Source: Gorsachius magnificus
Taxonomy: Eukaryota > Chordata > Aves > Pelecaniformes > Ardeidae
Reading direction: 5' to 3'
Assembly (NCBI GenBank): GCA_034008185.1
Contig: CM067084.1
Coordinates: forward strand, 67,924,612-67,988,611
Length of the DNA stretch: 64,000 nt
Shown here: positions 1-11,534 of the stretch, piece after piece
How the letters are laid out: the number at the start of each line of letters is the position of its first letter
Numbering within the stretch: the first letter of the stretch is position 1
Notes under the pieces: generated by a model
Seen by the model: the letters and a program-made list of their open reading frames with translations, nothing else
Databases searched by the model: none
What the model was told of the DNA's origin: nothing
Position numbers and translations under genes: made by a program

Positions 1-3000
1 AAACTGGCAGTGTCTCCAGATCTGTTAGAGCAATATAAGAAAAAAAGAGAACTAACAGCAACATGCTAGAGATTATATCTGTAAATAGAGAGAACTGCTG
101 CGGTGAATTCAGACAATGAAAAAGAATAAGAAAGGATGGGGTACTAAAGATAAGCTTCAGATCATCACATCATGACTAAACCAATTTTCTTTCTTAAAGG
201 ATCATGCCAGTCTATACCACACATGACTAGATAAAAAAAAAAAAAAAAAGGAAAAAAAGAGGCAGGGGGGAACATGAGGAAATTATAGAATTTTATAATT
301 TTATGGCACAATTGCAAATTTTCAGTTTTCAAGCGCCACCACATGGGTGATGGCTATTCTGGATGAGTACATCCTGAGGCACATCCTATAAAGTTCCTAG
401 CTCAGGTCAACAGCCTGAACAAAATAATGTTAATATCTACCTTTCTCCTGCAAGCTGTGATTTTGGCTCTGTAATTTCCCTTAAAAAGCTCTTCAGCAAT
501 AACAGAAAGCCACTTCAGAACAATTACAAATCAGTTGCTGATGCACTTTTTTAGTAGCTGTATTATCTTTCTCTGATGCTTCACATTTGCTCTGACTTAA
601 CAGCTCAACACACTCAGAGACAAATTGGGAATATATTTCAAGACTCAACACAGTGTGACTTTGAGTAGATGCAATTTCAGGCATGTTAGCATGAGAATGA
701 AGCAGCAACATTTTTCATGACTAGCCTTTGGTAACTTAAAGCAACTCCATAGGGATCAAATACTGTAATGAAGACAGAGTCACTGGGGGTGGCCAGCTGT
801 CTGGAGATGGCACTAACCTCGCTCTGCGTTATCCCAAGTCAGTACATTACAGACCGACAAAGCTTTGGGGGCTGGGGAGAATACTTTCAGGAACCCTGCA
901 CAGAAATTCGTGGAAGAAAACAGACATGGGGGAGACAAAGGGAAATAAAGAAAATGAAAAAAACATGGCTAAATACCTCCAAAGAGCAAAATCATCCTCT
1001 GACACAGGGCTAAAAGGCCCTTGGCATTTGCAGAACTGTCAATTCCTGCCTGTGCTGACCTTCCTTTTTCATTATATGCAGTTTTCCTCAAGAAAAAAAT
1101 TGGATAAAGATTTTAGGAACTTCCATGTTCAGAAGATGTGGAATTACTTGATCCCGTTGATACAGCCATTACACAGAGGTCAATGAGAGAGAAAACAGTC
1201 ATTAAAAGGGGACACTTAAGCGTATATTTGCTAGCACAAGCAGAGAATAAACATTTCCATGTTCATTACATTTTTTTGAGAATACATTTTCAAATATGTA
1301 TTTTTACCACATGCTTTTAATTCTTAAGACACTATAAGGAATCTGAGGTTACATTAAAAGTACTGCAGAGATTTCCAGCATGAGGTTAAAAAGATGGGCA
1401 AAGTACTTGATAAATGTAATCAGGCTTAAACCCAAGTGGGGATTAAAATAAACTCGCATCTGAACATTTCACATAATAAAGGTAAAGAAAACTATTTTAA
1501 AATGTTCCTTCTGCTATTAATTCCTGAGAGTTACAAAAAATCCTTGACATCTTTTAGATAAAGTTTCAGTTAAGGACTGATGTACTGTTGTCAGGGAGTA
1601 AGGTTTCCTGCTCTATTTACAAACAAGTCTCTTCCACTGATGCTTTTTGCACTACCAGAGAACAGGGAGCAAACATTGTCCCTCTGCCTCACATTTCTCC
1701 CTGAGACCATCAAGTACTGAGGGGGACAGGTCGAGAGCTCTCACATGGGTAGGCATTGCCCAGCAGGAAACCCTTCCCTCCAGCACTACAGCCAAGCTGG
1801 AAGAAGCAGGAACACAGTGCCAGTCCCCCCTGAAGTCATGAACATGGGAGCTGCCCTTTACATAGGGTGAGAGCAAAAGTGTCACAGTTTTGCCTGAGAG
1901 AAGTGTTTCCAGGAGGAGCTGCATAAATCTGCGGTCATAAAAGGGATATAGTATGAACACACTTGTATTGCTTTCGGGGGAAAGATGTATTTTTTTTCTT
2001 TTCTTAAAAGAAAGCTGTCTCTAAATTGAATTGGAAACTACAGCCACGTTCTTTTTCCTTCGATTAACAGATCTCATCACACACGATTGACACAGGAGAC
2101 TGGCGTGTTGATCAAAGTCAGAGCACCAGTGCGTGCAGTGGGGTAGAGCGAGGAGCTGGAAGAGAGACCCCCTTTTGCTCAGTTAAAAGTTCAGTCCAGT
2201 CTATATCTCCAAGATACTTGGGATTTGTTTTGCTAACACATTAATACTTTATTTTATTCTTAAAAAAGAAATCACAAGGCAGAAGGAAATAATATTCTCT
2301 GTAGAAAAGAGGTTCTTTCCCCTCCTTTCTCTTCAAAGAAGGTAAGTAAATGGATTTAGGTTTTAAAATAATATAGAGGGAATAGAATGATTTTCTAGGG
2401 CAAAGACTGTATCACTGAAAGGACTTCACTGGCTAGCAGCAAAACAATGGGGGGGGGAAAAAAAGCATGAGTTTCATTACCTAAACCTTGGATCAAAATG
2501 AGCCAGAATCTGGCATCCATCCACACACTGAATGATTCCCTAAGGAACAGTCCTATACTGAAGTAAGGTGAAATGAGGCAGACCAGCTACTAAAATGGAA
2601 TTTGCACAATGAAAAATTCTTAATTCGTAAGAAAGCTGTTTGCTGTGGGGGAGGGAATGGTGTCTTCCTGGCATTATATTTTTACAATAAATGGAAAAAT
2701 TTGAAATAACACATTTCCCTTCAAGAAAACTTGCATGTAATGCAAGCACTTATATGACTCATATATTATAGCAGAAAAGTAAGGTAGGTTTTTTCCTACT
2801 TGAAGTTTTGGTGCTAAAATTTTAGCTGAATGAGGTAGTAATTTTTTTCCAAATTCCATGCAGAGTTTTTGCTAATGATTTTTCCTGGTGATCTCTAATA
2901 GGGAAATTACAAGAAGAATGGTGAGCCTGGGATAATATATAATGAGCTAATAGTCATTTACGTCCTTGACATAAATATTATGTTACTTCCCTTTGTTAAT

Positions 3001-3029
3001 AAAACCAGTTTCTTTGGACTGTTGTGCTA
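1..3029. other. AT-rich non-coding DNA, no gene recognised
   Basis: No exon, RNA gene or clear mobile element was recognised. The open frames are short (at most about 100 codons), overlap on both strands and show no family motif. The stretch holds a 17-A run near its start and a short G9/A7 run near 2450. It could be intergenic or intronic. I see nothing else in it. Confidence 0.6.
233..249 (+). repeat. Poly-A tract (A17)
   Basis: A run of 17 consecutive A, followed by GG and a further A7. No retroposed gene or SINE body is recognisable upstream, so it is called a simple homopolymer rather than a retroposon tail. Confidence 0.9.
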
Positions 3030-3702
3030 GGGGATGAGGCCCAACCAGCATGGATTCATGAAAGGCAGGTCCTGCCTAACCAACCTGATTTCCTTCTACG
3101 ACCAGGTGACCCACCTGGTAGATGAGGGAAAGGCTGCGGATGTTGTCTACCTGGACTATAGCAAAGCCTTCGACACAGTCTCCCACAGCATTCTCCTAGA
3201 GAAGCTGGCGGTTCATGGCCTAGACAGGTGTACTCTTCGCTGGGTTAAAAACTGGCTGGATCGCCAAGCCCAGAGAGTTGTGGTCAATGGAGTTAAATCC
3301 AGTTGGTGGCTGGTCACAAGCAGTGTTCCTCAGGGCTCAGTTCTAGTTTTAGCATCTTTATTAATGATCTGGACGAGGGGATTGAGTGTACCCTCAGTAA
3401 GTTTGCAGATGACATCTGCTTGAGGGGAGGAAGGCTCTGCAGAGGGAGCTGGATAGGCTGGATCAATGGGCCGAGGCCAACTGTATGAGGTTCAACAAGG
3501 CCAAGTGCAGGGTCCTGCACTTTGGTCACAACACTCCCATGCAGCGCTACAGGCCTGGGGAAGAGTGTCTGATGAGGAGTGGCTGAGGGAACTGGGGTTG
3601 TTCAGCCTGGAGAAGAGGAGGCTGAGGGGAGACCTGATCGCCCTCTACAACTGCCTGACAGGAGGCTGTAGCGAGGTGGGGGTCGGTGATTCTAAGAGAA
3701 TC
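3030..3702 (+). mobile_element. CR1 LINE copy, 5'-truncated and internally deleted
   Basis: This is a plus-strand fragment of a CR1 non-LTR retrotransposon. The first ~300 bp encode the central reverse-transcriptase domain, including a D-Y-S-K-A-F-D-T-V-S-H block and V-P-Q-G-S. A small deletion then shifts the frame. The next frame carries [18 protein letters not shown]. Around 3570 the copy jumps directly to the C-terminal [18 protein letters not shown] block. After about 3687 it jumps again to a short tail (GATTCTAAGAGAATC) resembling the CR1 terminal octamers. Most of the region between the RT catalytic box and the 3' UTR is therefore missing. The copy cannot move or be translated as one protein. 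Family identity is firm; the subfamily is not resolved. Confidence 0.93.
3034..3690 (+). pseudogene. CR1 ORF2 reverse-transcriptase remnant
   Basis: Broken coding remnant of the CR1 endonuclease/reverse-transcriptase protein, which copies element RNA into DNA at a nicked target site. The N-P-N-Q-H-G-F-like start belongs to the RT fingers/palm. The first catalytic aspartate block (D-Y-S-K-A-F-D) lies at 3154-3174 and the F-A-D-D box (the Y-A-D-D equivalent) at 3402-3413 in a different frame. The frame change falls at V-P-Q-G-S-V-L, where about a dozen bases expected between S-V-L and the following L-F-N-I-F block are missing. The endonuclease domain and N-terminal half are absent by 5' truncation. 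There is no functional start or complete domain. Confidence 0.9.
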
Positions 3703-6700
3703 ATGTAACGTTTTGAATACAAATAGCAATTTTTCAGCTAAGAATTTCCAGCAATTTAAGTACATGCATGAAGTTCCATCTGAGAATATTCAGACTGCTG
3801 GGGAAGCTAAAGCAAACCAAAAGCAAAAACTGAGGCAAATCCACTTGTATGTTAAGACGAATGAAGAGCAAAAAGGTCTCTGTGCAAATTCTCATTAATT
3901 CAAATCAGGATGAACTGGTACCCTTTGATGGATAATGATCTGAACAGAAGACTGCAAGAACAGAACCAAAGGAAATAAGTAAAAATATCAACCTTTGAAA
4001 TCATCAAAATACACATTCAAGACAAACATACTACTGAGCCCAGCAAATGCTGAGCTGGTGGAAAATACAACCAAAGTTATAAGGGGATATCTCCTAGGAC
4101 ATCTTTTTCTTCAAAGAAGAATAAGGTTTTAGTTGAACAGGAGTGGAAAAGCTTTCCAGTCAAGAGATAAAACACCCTAGTAATCAGAGTTTAAACTAGA
4201 TCATGAAATGAAATGGATTAAAATTTGTGACAAAAGTATTAAGTGGCCTGGGAGTTGTCATTAAATGGGTCTAGACCTATATGCCTCTGAAACAGAAAAT
4301 TCTTAACTTTGAAATTTGTTTCCCCCTCATATCAAGCAGGTCCACTGAAATCCAAGGACCTAATTTTCCTAAGGAACAATGTCATTTTGATTTATGCTTT
4401 TAGCACCATGGAAGGGGAAAAAACCCCTCTCTTTTTACCACCAAAAATGTAAATGGATCTGGCTTGTGATTCTCATCCAAGTATATCTGTATTCTCTTCC
4501 CAACATAAATCACTGATTTTGCATTTGGATTGTGGAATGGAGAAAAATAATGTATTCATACATAACATTAAATTTCCACTGGAAATTTACTACATAAAAG
4601 CAGCTGTTCTCAACTATTTTTCTATATAATTTTTCTTGGCCAGATTTGTATTTTAAAGGATCCTCTTTTATTGATTTAATTTAAATTGCAATTAGCTCTG
4701 AAACAAGACCTTTTCATCCATAAGTGACATAGTTCTCTTTGACCATATTAAACTAAACATATACAAACTTATGTTCAGAGCATGACAATTACATTTCCTT
4801 GATGCCTTCTCTTTTTTAAGGTGTCCTAGCCTCCCAGAAAGCTGGACTAATTTTTTTTAATCTTTCCTTAACTATTTAAATGTATCATGTAGTAGCACTA
4901 AGTCTGTTAGACTGGCAAGCATGTGAAAATGTATTTATACAGATGAGAATAAATATTGGTACTTAAAACAAGAATGTTTACTACATCTACTACTAAAAAT
5001 TAATCAATATCTATTTAAAGGTTTAGCATAAAGAAAAGCAGAAGTCCACCATGTGAAAACAGATGCTGGTAATTAACTTGCAAATCTTTTGAAAGATTTG
5101 CAAGGAAATCAAACCCAACAACGATGAAAAATTAACTTTAATGTACATGAACATGTCCATGATATATCCTCACCCATTACTTCACACAACTTTGTGATAT
5201 TTTGAGCTTTACAACTATTGCTGCCAAGATTTTGGTCCTATATTCAGACAAGAAACAATTCTGTGTAGAGATGCCAAGATTACTTTAATCTGCACAATCT
5301 CTTAGTGACCCCAGAAGGAGAGTGTTGTAGATCTGTACTTGAATGCAAAGACACTCTCCTCAAGGGCTCTGGTCTTAAGCTTTGCCCACTGTAGGAAAAT
5401 GGAAGATTTGGTGTGGCATCTGCCATACAAGTACTGGCCATACAGAGAATTGTCCTCTGTTCAGACATGAAATTTAAGGCAGCAAAATCCCAATCTGATC
5501 CCACTGCCTCCTGAGTTATTTTTCTCCTATGTATAATTACTTGTAAGGCTGAATAGAGATCATCTTGGTTAAATTAGAGTGTAACCACTGAGCCCAGTCC
5601 TCAGTCCTGCTCACAGGAGCATTAGATCTGGTGCAAACTGTTCATTTGCAAACATATTTGCATATGCAGTTTCTATGTCTGTATATACGCATATTCTGAA
5701 CATAGTTAAGAGAACATGCTGTAATGAGGTTCACACTTTTACACCACAAGATAAACAAATAGTTGGTGATAATTTTACACGTACAGAATATTCTGATAAT
5801 GCCATTGTATGTGACAAGAATAAAGCAGTGCCTAGAAGAAAAAAACACAGAAAATACTCCAAGTAATCCTGTGCGTTAGGTCAGAGTTCTAGGTTGCTGT
5901 ATGTTGTAAATTCATGAGGGGGAGGAATTTAGTGACAGGCCAAAGTCTTTAGGCCTTAATTAATGTCATGGGGATGATAGATCTGAGCGCACTCATTGCA
6001 TTTCATACAAATGACTACGCAATTCACCTTTGTTATCTACTAACTGCTCTGTGGGAAGAAACAAAACAGTCACAGACATGACATTATAATCCAAAAGAAA
6101 AGGTCTTAGACCATCATTTTCAAAGATACCTAAAGTGATTAAAATGTTTAAATCCCAAAGGATTTCAATACAATTTAGGTAACTACATCTTTTGGTTGTA
6201 CTGAAAACCTCAGCTGCAATACTTGTTTTCTTCTAGGCTACATTCTGTCAGTTTAAGAAATAAAGGGTAATATTAATGGTGGTAAAATTCCACTCCCATT
6301 TCTAATGGTCCTATTAAAATCACATTGCTATTTATTTTAAGAAATTGTGGATAATATATGACCCTCTGCTGGCTTTAGCTGGCAGGTATCTTTCTTCTTC
6401 CATCACCCAGCTGAACATACTTTCATACTTGTAGATTATTTTATTGACAACACTTATTTACAAAGACACAAGTGATCTTTTTTTTTCAGTGAATAGTGCT
6501 CCTTGGGGCATAACTGGTGTTTTCAACAGATTTTTTTAATAAATTGTAAGAACTTGTGAAAGCCATGTGATTGCAGGACAGAGTGATTATGAACTCAAAC
6601 TCATCTTGAGATCAAAGATGGTATGCCAGACCTCCACAGGAGCTGGATCTGGAGGATTTAATCACCTGGAATAAGTCTATCATGTCCTGATTTGCTCTAC

Positions 6701-9148
6701 TCTCAGAAAAAAACTCCAAAAAACTAAACCAAGGACTATCTCGTTGTTCCAGTTGGGTAACGTGTGTCTGTTTCAGGTACTTGTTACTTGAAATTTCTGT
6801 GTAAATCTGACTCCAGGCTTTAAAATGAAACAGAGGTACATTCATCACTGCAGAGCTATCACAGTAGAGCAAAGAAGCCCAACTGGACAACGCTGAGGCT
6901 GTCAAGCTGTGCATGGTAGTGCGCAGCTGACAGGCCACAGCTTCCCCTCTCTGCTTCGGCTCATCCTGTAGCTGCTGCAGGAGAGCAGCTGGATGGGGTA
7001 TGTAGGAACTGCCAAACCGTCTCGGTGTATGCATTGCTGGGTGCAAACTGCGGCAGTTCAGGAGCTGCTTCCCACCCCATTCAGCAGCTGTGCTGCAGGA
7101 GCTGCTCCCTCCAGGAAAATGGCAGGGCTTCAGCTGGGTCTGCCAGTGACATCTCTCACCCCTGACATACCAGCACAGTCAGTTCCCCACCCCCACCCAT
7201 GACAAACACCCATCTGTGTTGTCAGGAGCTTCAGAAAATAAATGATTACACCTGTTTAGGTGTCAACATTATCACATGCAATCTCCTGGTGAATGGCACA
7301 GGTCTTTTGTTTAATTATTTAATCAATATGTTCATCTAGCACTATAGCTGACTCAAATTGCTGATTATACTAGTCATGGAAATGTATTTCACATGTTCAG
7401 TATAGCTCAACATCATCATTTAATATTAGCTAATTCTGCTTTGAAAACAAAGCATTAAACCTTTGGAAAGAAAATTCCTATTAAGTATCAGACCAATTTT
7501 CTCTGGACATTAGTCATAAGGGGCAAGGGTGGTGGTTACACCAGCCAGGAGGTTGAGAGGTGCAGAATCAGTAATTTTCTGTGCTACATGTCTTTCAAGG
7601 GATCCTAGTTTTAGTGGCTCACCTCATAACCCTTGTCTTTACTGAACGTTAAACCTACCGTAGGTGGAGATTTTGTTAGTAAATGCAAGCCAGGGTCTCA
7701 AAAATTTGCCACTACAATGCAAACCGATAGTAACAGTTTTGAAATCAGGATCACAAATATTTCATTCTTTGTGTACATGCCACACGGTCAGAACATATTG
7801 CATCATTGAGTGTATAATGGAGGTTCTGCCAGAAGGCTGTAAATTACTTTGAAATATCAGCCTCAGAGGCTTATCCTGCACACCAGTGCAGGAAGGAAAT
7901 TCACACTTCACATCAAACCCATTAATTGATCAACTTCACCAGCACATCACTATACCCTGTGTCTCTAAAAAAAATTCCAATCACTCAGTCTCTTGACCTA
8001 GCATTCAATGACAGTGGTATAAAAGCTGGGCCAGATTCAGTAAGGTCATCCCTGTACCTATTGTTTAAATTATCATAATCTAGTGTAGTGCCAGTTCTGC
8101 AACATTTCTCCTGAGCTGATATGGCTTTTTTCTGCCCTGTGCAAAACATGAACAGTGTGTCCTGACTACATGGGGCTGACAGTTGTAGCCAAATACAGAA
8201 GATAAAAGAGGGTCAGATGACCGGGTATAAGGAAACAGTGAGATAACCACGGTCAGCATGATAAGAAACCCACTCATAGCCAATTGCTCACAAGTTTTTA
8301 AGCATCACAGTTTTCCTTGCTGAAGAACACAAAGTGCTGAAGGAGTGATCTGCAAGATGATAAGGAGGTATTTTTGTCAATGCTCAAGGAGGGGGGAGGG
8401 TTGTCTTGGACATGTAGGTTCATGCTTGAAAATATAACAAGTGAGCAAAGGAAACTGGCACCAGAGGTGGACTGCAAGCTGGGAGTCAATGGTTTGACAT
8501 GGCCTGAGAACCAGAGGAAAGGAGGAAAGCAGGGAAAGGAAAACCAGTACCCGTGAACTTGTATTATCACGGTATTCGAAGAAGGTGGAATTGATAAATT
8601 GAGGAGGATGGGATAGATTTAGAGAACGAAGGCCTGACACCAAACGCTGTTGCAAGATGACAGCAGGCATCTATTTGTAACCACAACCTCTTTAAGGTTT
8701 TATAACACAGGCGTGTGAGAGTATATTCCCCAGTCTCTTAAACCTTAAAAATTTAAAATATCCAATGTGGAGCTGCCGCTGCTTCTCTAGTTGACAGAAG
8801 TCCCTTTACAGTAGGAAGACCTTTATTTCTAAAGCAAGGCACATAATCTTTTAAGTATGTGACATTCAAAATGGAATTGCCTCAGCAGACAGACAAGCCT
8901 TGATCCCACCTCATGGAAGTCAACTACAATTTCAAATGCAGATGCAGGATGACAAAAGGACCTTGGTTCAACAGTGCTTCATCTCTCTTGTGGGTGCCTA
9001 TGCCATGTTTTCACTCTATTTTAAACACAGAACTGAACTCTGTGCTTGAAACATGTTGTACTCTCCCATTCCAGTTCAGAAAAGCCTAACTATGAGCCAC
9101 AGTGCCCCCAGCCTAGATACTGGTGTTGCTAGCACCTGATGGGGTGGG
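3703..9148. other. AT-rich non-coding DNA, no gene recognised
   Basis: No exon or recognisable transposon was found. The 144-codon minus frame at 6612-7046 is the longest gap-free frame apart from the CR1 one, but it has no domain, signal or splice context that I recognise. It lies partly in a local GC-richer patch (6900-7200) containing repeated GCTGCAGGAG-like words. The region contains the palindrome at 5077-5104. Otherwise I see nothing in it. Confidence 0.55.
5077..5104. repeat. 28-bp near-perfect palindrome
   Basis: Two 13-base arms (CTTGCAAATCTTT and its exact reverse complement) are separated by only 2 bases (TG). Each arm carries TTGCAAAT, one base away from the octamer motif ATGCAAAT and containing a TTGCAA C/EBP-like core. 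It could be a dimer protein-binding site, a cruciform-prone site or the fused ends of a small terminal-inverted-repeat element. No function is shown by the sequence. Confidence 0.9.
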
Positions 9149-9470
9149 ATGCACTTTGCTTGCAAGGCAATCTGCACCACACAGCCCAAAGCACTACTCA
9201 AAAAAGATTTTCCTAAGTGTCCCTGGATTGTGGTCAGATGCTGTGTTGTGACATGGTGGTCTTCTCAGCAATATCTGCTTAAGGAATGCCCTCCCGACCA
9301 TCTTGCTGCTAGGTGGTCTTCTCCTCATGCCCCTCATGGCAGCAGGGGACCCCTCAAATCTGTAAACTTGTTTGTGCAGCTGCGCTATGAACCAGATCAC
9401 CAAGCCAGATCTCTGAGCCTGTTCACAGCAGTTTTTATAAGCACCTCTTAGGGGAGGGCACTTTGACATG
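9149..9470. other. Unidentified GC-richer block, possible old repeat or LTR fragment
   Basis: About 320 bp with higher GC than its surroundings, open over 100 codons on the plus strand and 91 on the minus strand. It contains the 12-mer GGTGGTCTTCTC twice, about 55 bp apart. On the minus strand a TTATAAAA-like TATA motif lies near 9430. Both frames staying open is more a composition effect than evidence of a gene. It may be a decayed LTR or unknown interspersed repeat; I do not recognise a family. Confidence 0.25.
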
Positions 9471-11474
9471 AGACCAAGAATAAAAATAGGGGAACTGGCT
9501 GTGAAGAGGCCAGTGTCACCACTGAAGACAAAAACCTGTTAAACTTCAGCCTCATCCTTTTATTAAGCTGATTTGGGAGCTGGGTAAAAGCAAGAACAAC
9601 ACTTTTTTCTCTTCCTCCCTTCCTAGGTAAATGACTTGGAGCAAAGTCAGGAACAGAAGGGGCAGGAGGGCCCTATATTTTGGCATATTTTTTTCCAGAG
9701 CATCTTAGAGCCATGCCTGTCTATGGCTGTAAGATCTTCACCTTTCTACATGCAGTGACTGTGACTGCAACACCAATGGAGTTATCAGCTGTCAAATAGG
9801 TGCCAAGCGAGGTCTAAAATAGACCTTTGTTCCTTTGCACCTTGGGTGGAATTAAGCACTTGAATACAAGAGGCACAGATTGTCTGTCTTACAAAGGAGC
9901 TAGATTTGAGCTGAAAACTTTTTATGGACCTACAGTTTTACTACTGACTTCAACTAAAGTTGTCACCACCTAGGCAGTGATGAATACGTAGGCGACTAAA
10001 GCTGTTTGCAACCCACACAGTCTCTTCACACCTAGGTTGCCACAGGCACCCAGTCCTGAAAGTATGTTCTGAGGATGGCTAACATGCCCCAGCAGCACTT
10101 AACTGCCAGACGCAGTCGACACAAGGCTGAAAGAGCCAGAGACAGGTCTCATTTCTTGCATAATTTCTTACTGCTGGAAAAGTCACATAGGAAGTTACAG
10201 TGCTAAATTCTCTGCACTCAGAGGCTATCCAAACTTTTTTGGGCTCTGCCACAAGCTTACAAACTTCTGAACAAAGGCTAGAGTATTCCCAAGATGCTCC
10301 TAGACCCAGCAAGAAAGTAGGAGGGTGAGAAAGCCAGTGTTGTATTGTTTGCCTTTGAGCTAGCAGCAGTATTCAATCAGCCGCCAGTCGCAAGTAAGAA
10401 AGCTCAAAACAGTCTTTGACTTTCAGCGATCAAAATACTGATGTATCGGTGTAAATTCTGCTTCAGAAAAACTGGAAAATAGGACATCTAGAATGTCAAA
10501 TGACAGGAAAATTTTATCTATTTCTCAAAGCTATATTCTAGACACAATAACATCACATGAAATTTCTGATATGTCCTAGCCAGAAATATTTCCTTTTGAG
10601 GCATTTGGTGTTTTGGACAATAGGTAAAGAAACATAATGTGAAAATAGGGAAGAATGATGAAGAGAGAAAAGAGCCTTTGTACACATGGAGAGAGAGAGA
10701 AAAATATGTGTGTGTGTGTCCATGCACCTCTGTATGTATGTACACATGGTCATCAAATTTTATCCATCCCTGGCTGTGAAGCAAAAGCAGATGTAGTTGT
10801 GTAACTCAAATCCATTGTTCCTTTGAACCCTGGTTCACATCACTTGTACTATACCTGAACCAAGTGCCATATATAATAAAGAACATGTTACTTTAACAAG
10901 TTAATCTAGCAGCAGCAGAAAACTCACAGTCTCTCAAATACAGCCAATTTGCTTTATTTCCTTTCATTTCTATTCAACTCCATGGAGCTATCTACTTCCT
11001 GAGTCTAATTTCTAAAATTGTGCCAAACGTGTTCCAGATTTTTACTTCAACGTATCATGATAGGATCTTTCTTGCCCATGAGAACATACAGTCAACAAAG
11101 CTCTTTCCCCTTCATTTCCTGAGCTACTGGCAAAAGCAATTTCATTTTCAGGATGTTAACATTATTATTTCTGACTAAGAAAATAATAATTCATCATAAA
11201 AATGTTGATAGTGTATCAGCAAAAAAATGTTTTGACTGTGGTTGCTATCTACAGGGACAAATTATATGTCGCTTTCTGCAAATTAAGGCACACCTTCAAG
11301 GAGAAGAACAATAAAATAATTGCTGAAGAAGGATGTCAATACAGGGACAAAGTGCAATCCAAATTAATCAGAAAACAGTATTTGACCCTAAACCATCAAA
11401 CTAACATGACAAGATCTCAATTTTACACCTAATTATTGCTTTTGGGTTACATGCTGAAGTTTCCTTATATGTAC
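9471..11474. other. Non-coding DNA with short simple repeats
   Basis: No gene or recognised transposon. It holds the small GA/GT microsatellite near 10.7 kb. The short open frames show no conserved motif. Confidence 0.55.
10690..10719 (+). repeat. (GA)n / (TG)n compound microsatellite
   Basis: A short GAGAGAGAGA run is followed after AAAATA by TGTGTGTGTGTG. It is an ordinary short compound dinucleotide repeat. Confidence 0.85.
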
Positions 11475-11534
11475 ATGTCTATGTCTATGTCTATGTCTAG
11501 GTATAGGTATAGGTATAGGTATAGGTATAGGTAT
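11475..11534 (+). repeat. Compound hexamer tandem array (ATGTCT)4(AGGTAT)6
   Basis: Four exact copies of ATGTCT (11475-11498) pass directly into six exact copies of AGGTAT (11499-11534). Because the unit is 6 bp, the array is open in frame and reads as alternating dipeptides (M-S then R-Y) inside a 100-codon frame. That frame has no family match and is not called as a gene. The exactness of the copies suggests a recently active, likely polymorphic microsatellite. Confidence 0.95.

Noticed and set aside
2829..2838. TGAGGTAGTA, identical to the first ten bases of let-7, also near 45694
   Set aside because: No complementary arm or hairpin of pre-miRNA length is visible around either site. Ten-base matches occur by chance at this scale.
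6612..7046. 144-codon minus-strand open frame as a gene
   Set aside because: No recognisable domain, signal peptide, splice context or repeat identity. A plus frame is also partly open in the same GC-richer patch. A frame of this length is expected by chance in 64 kb.
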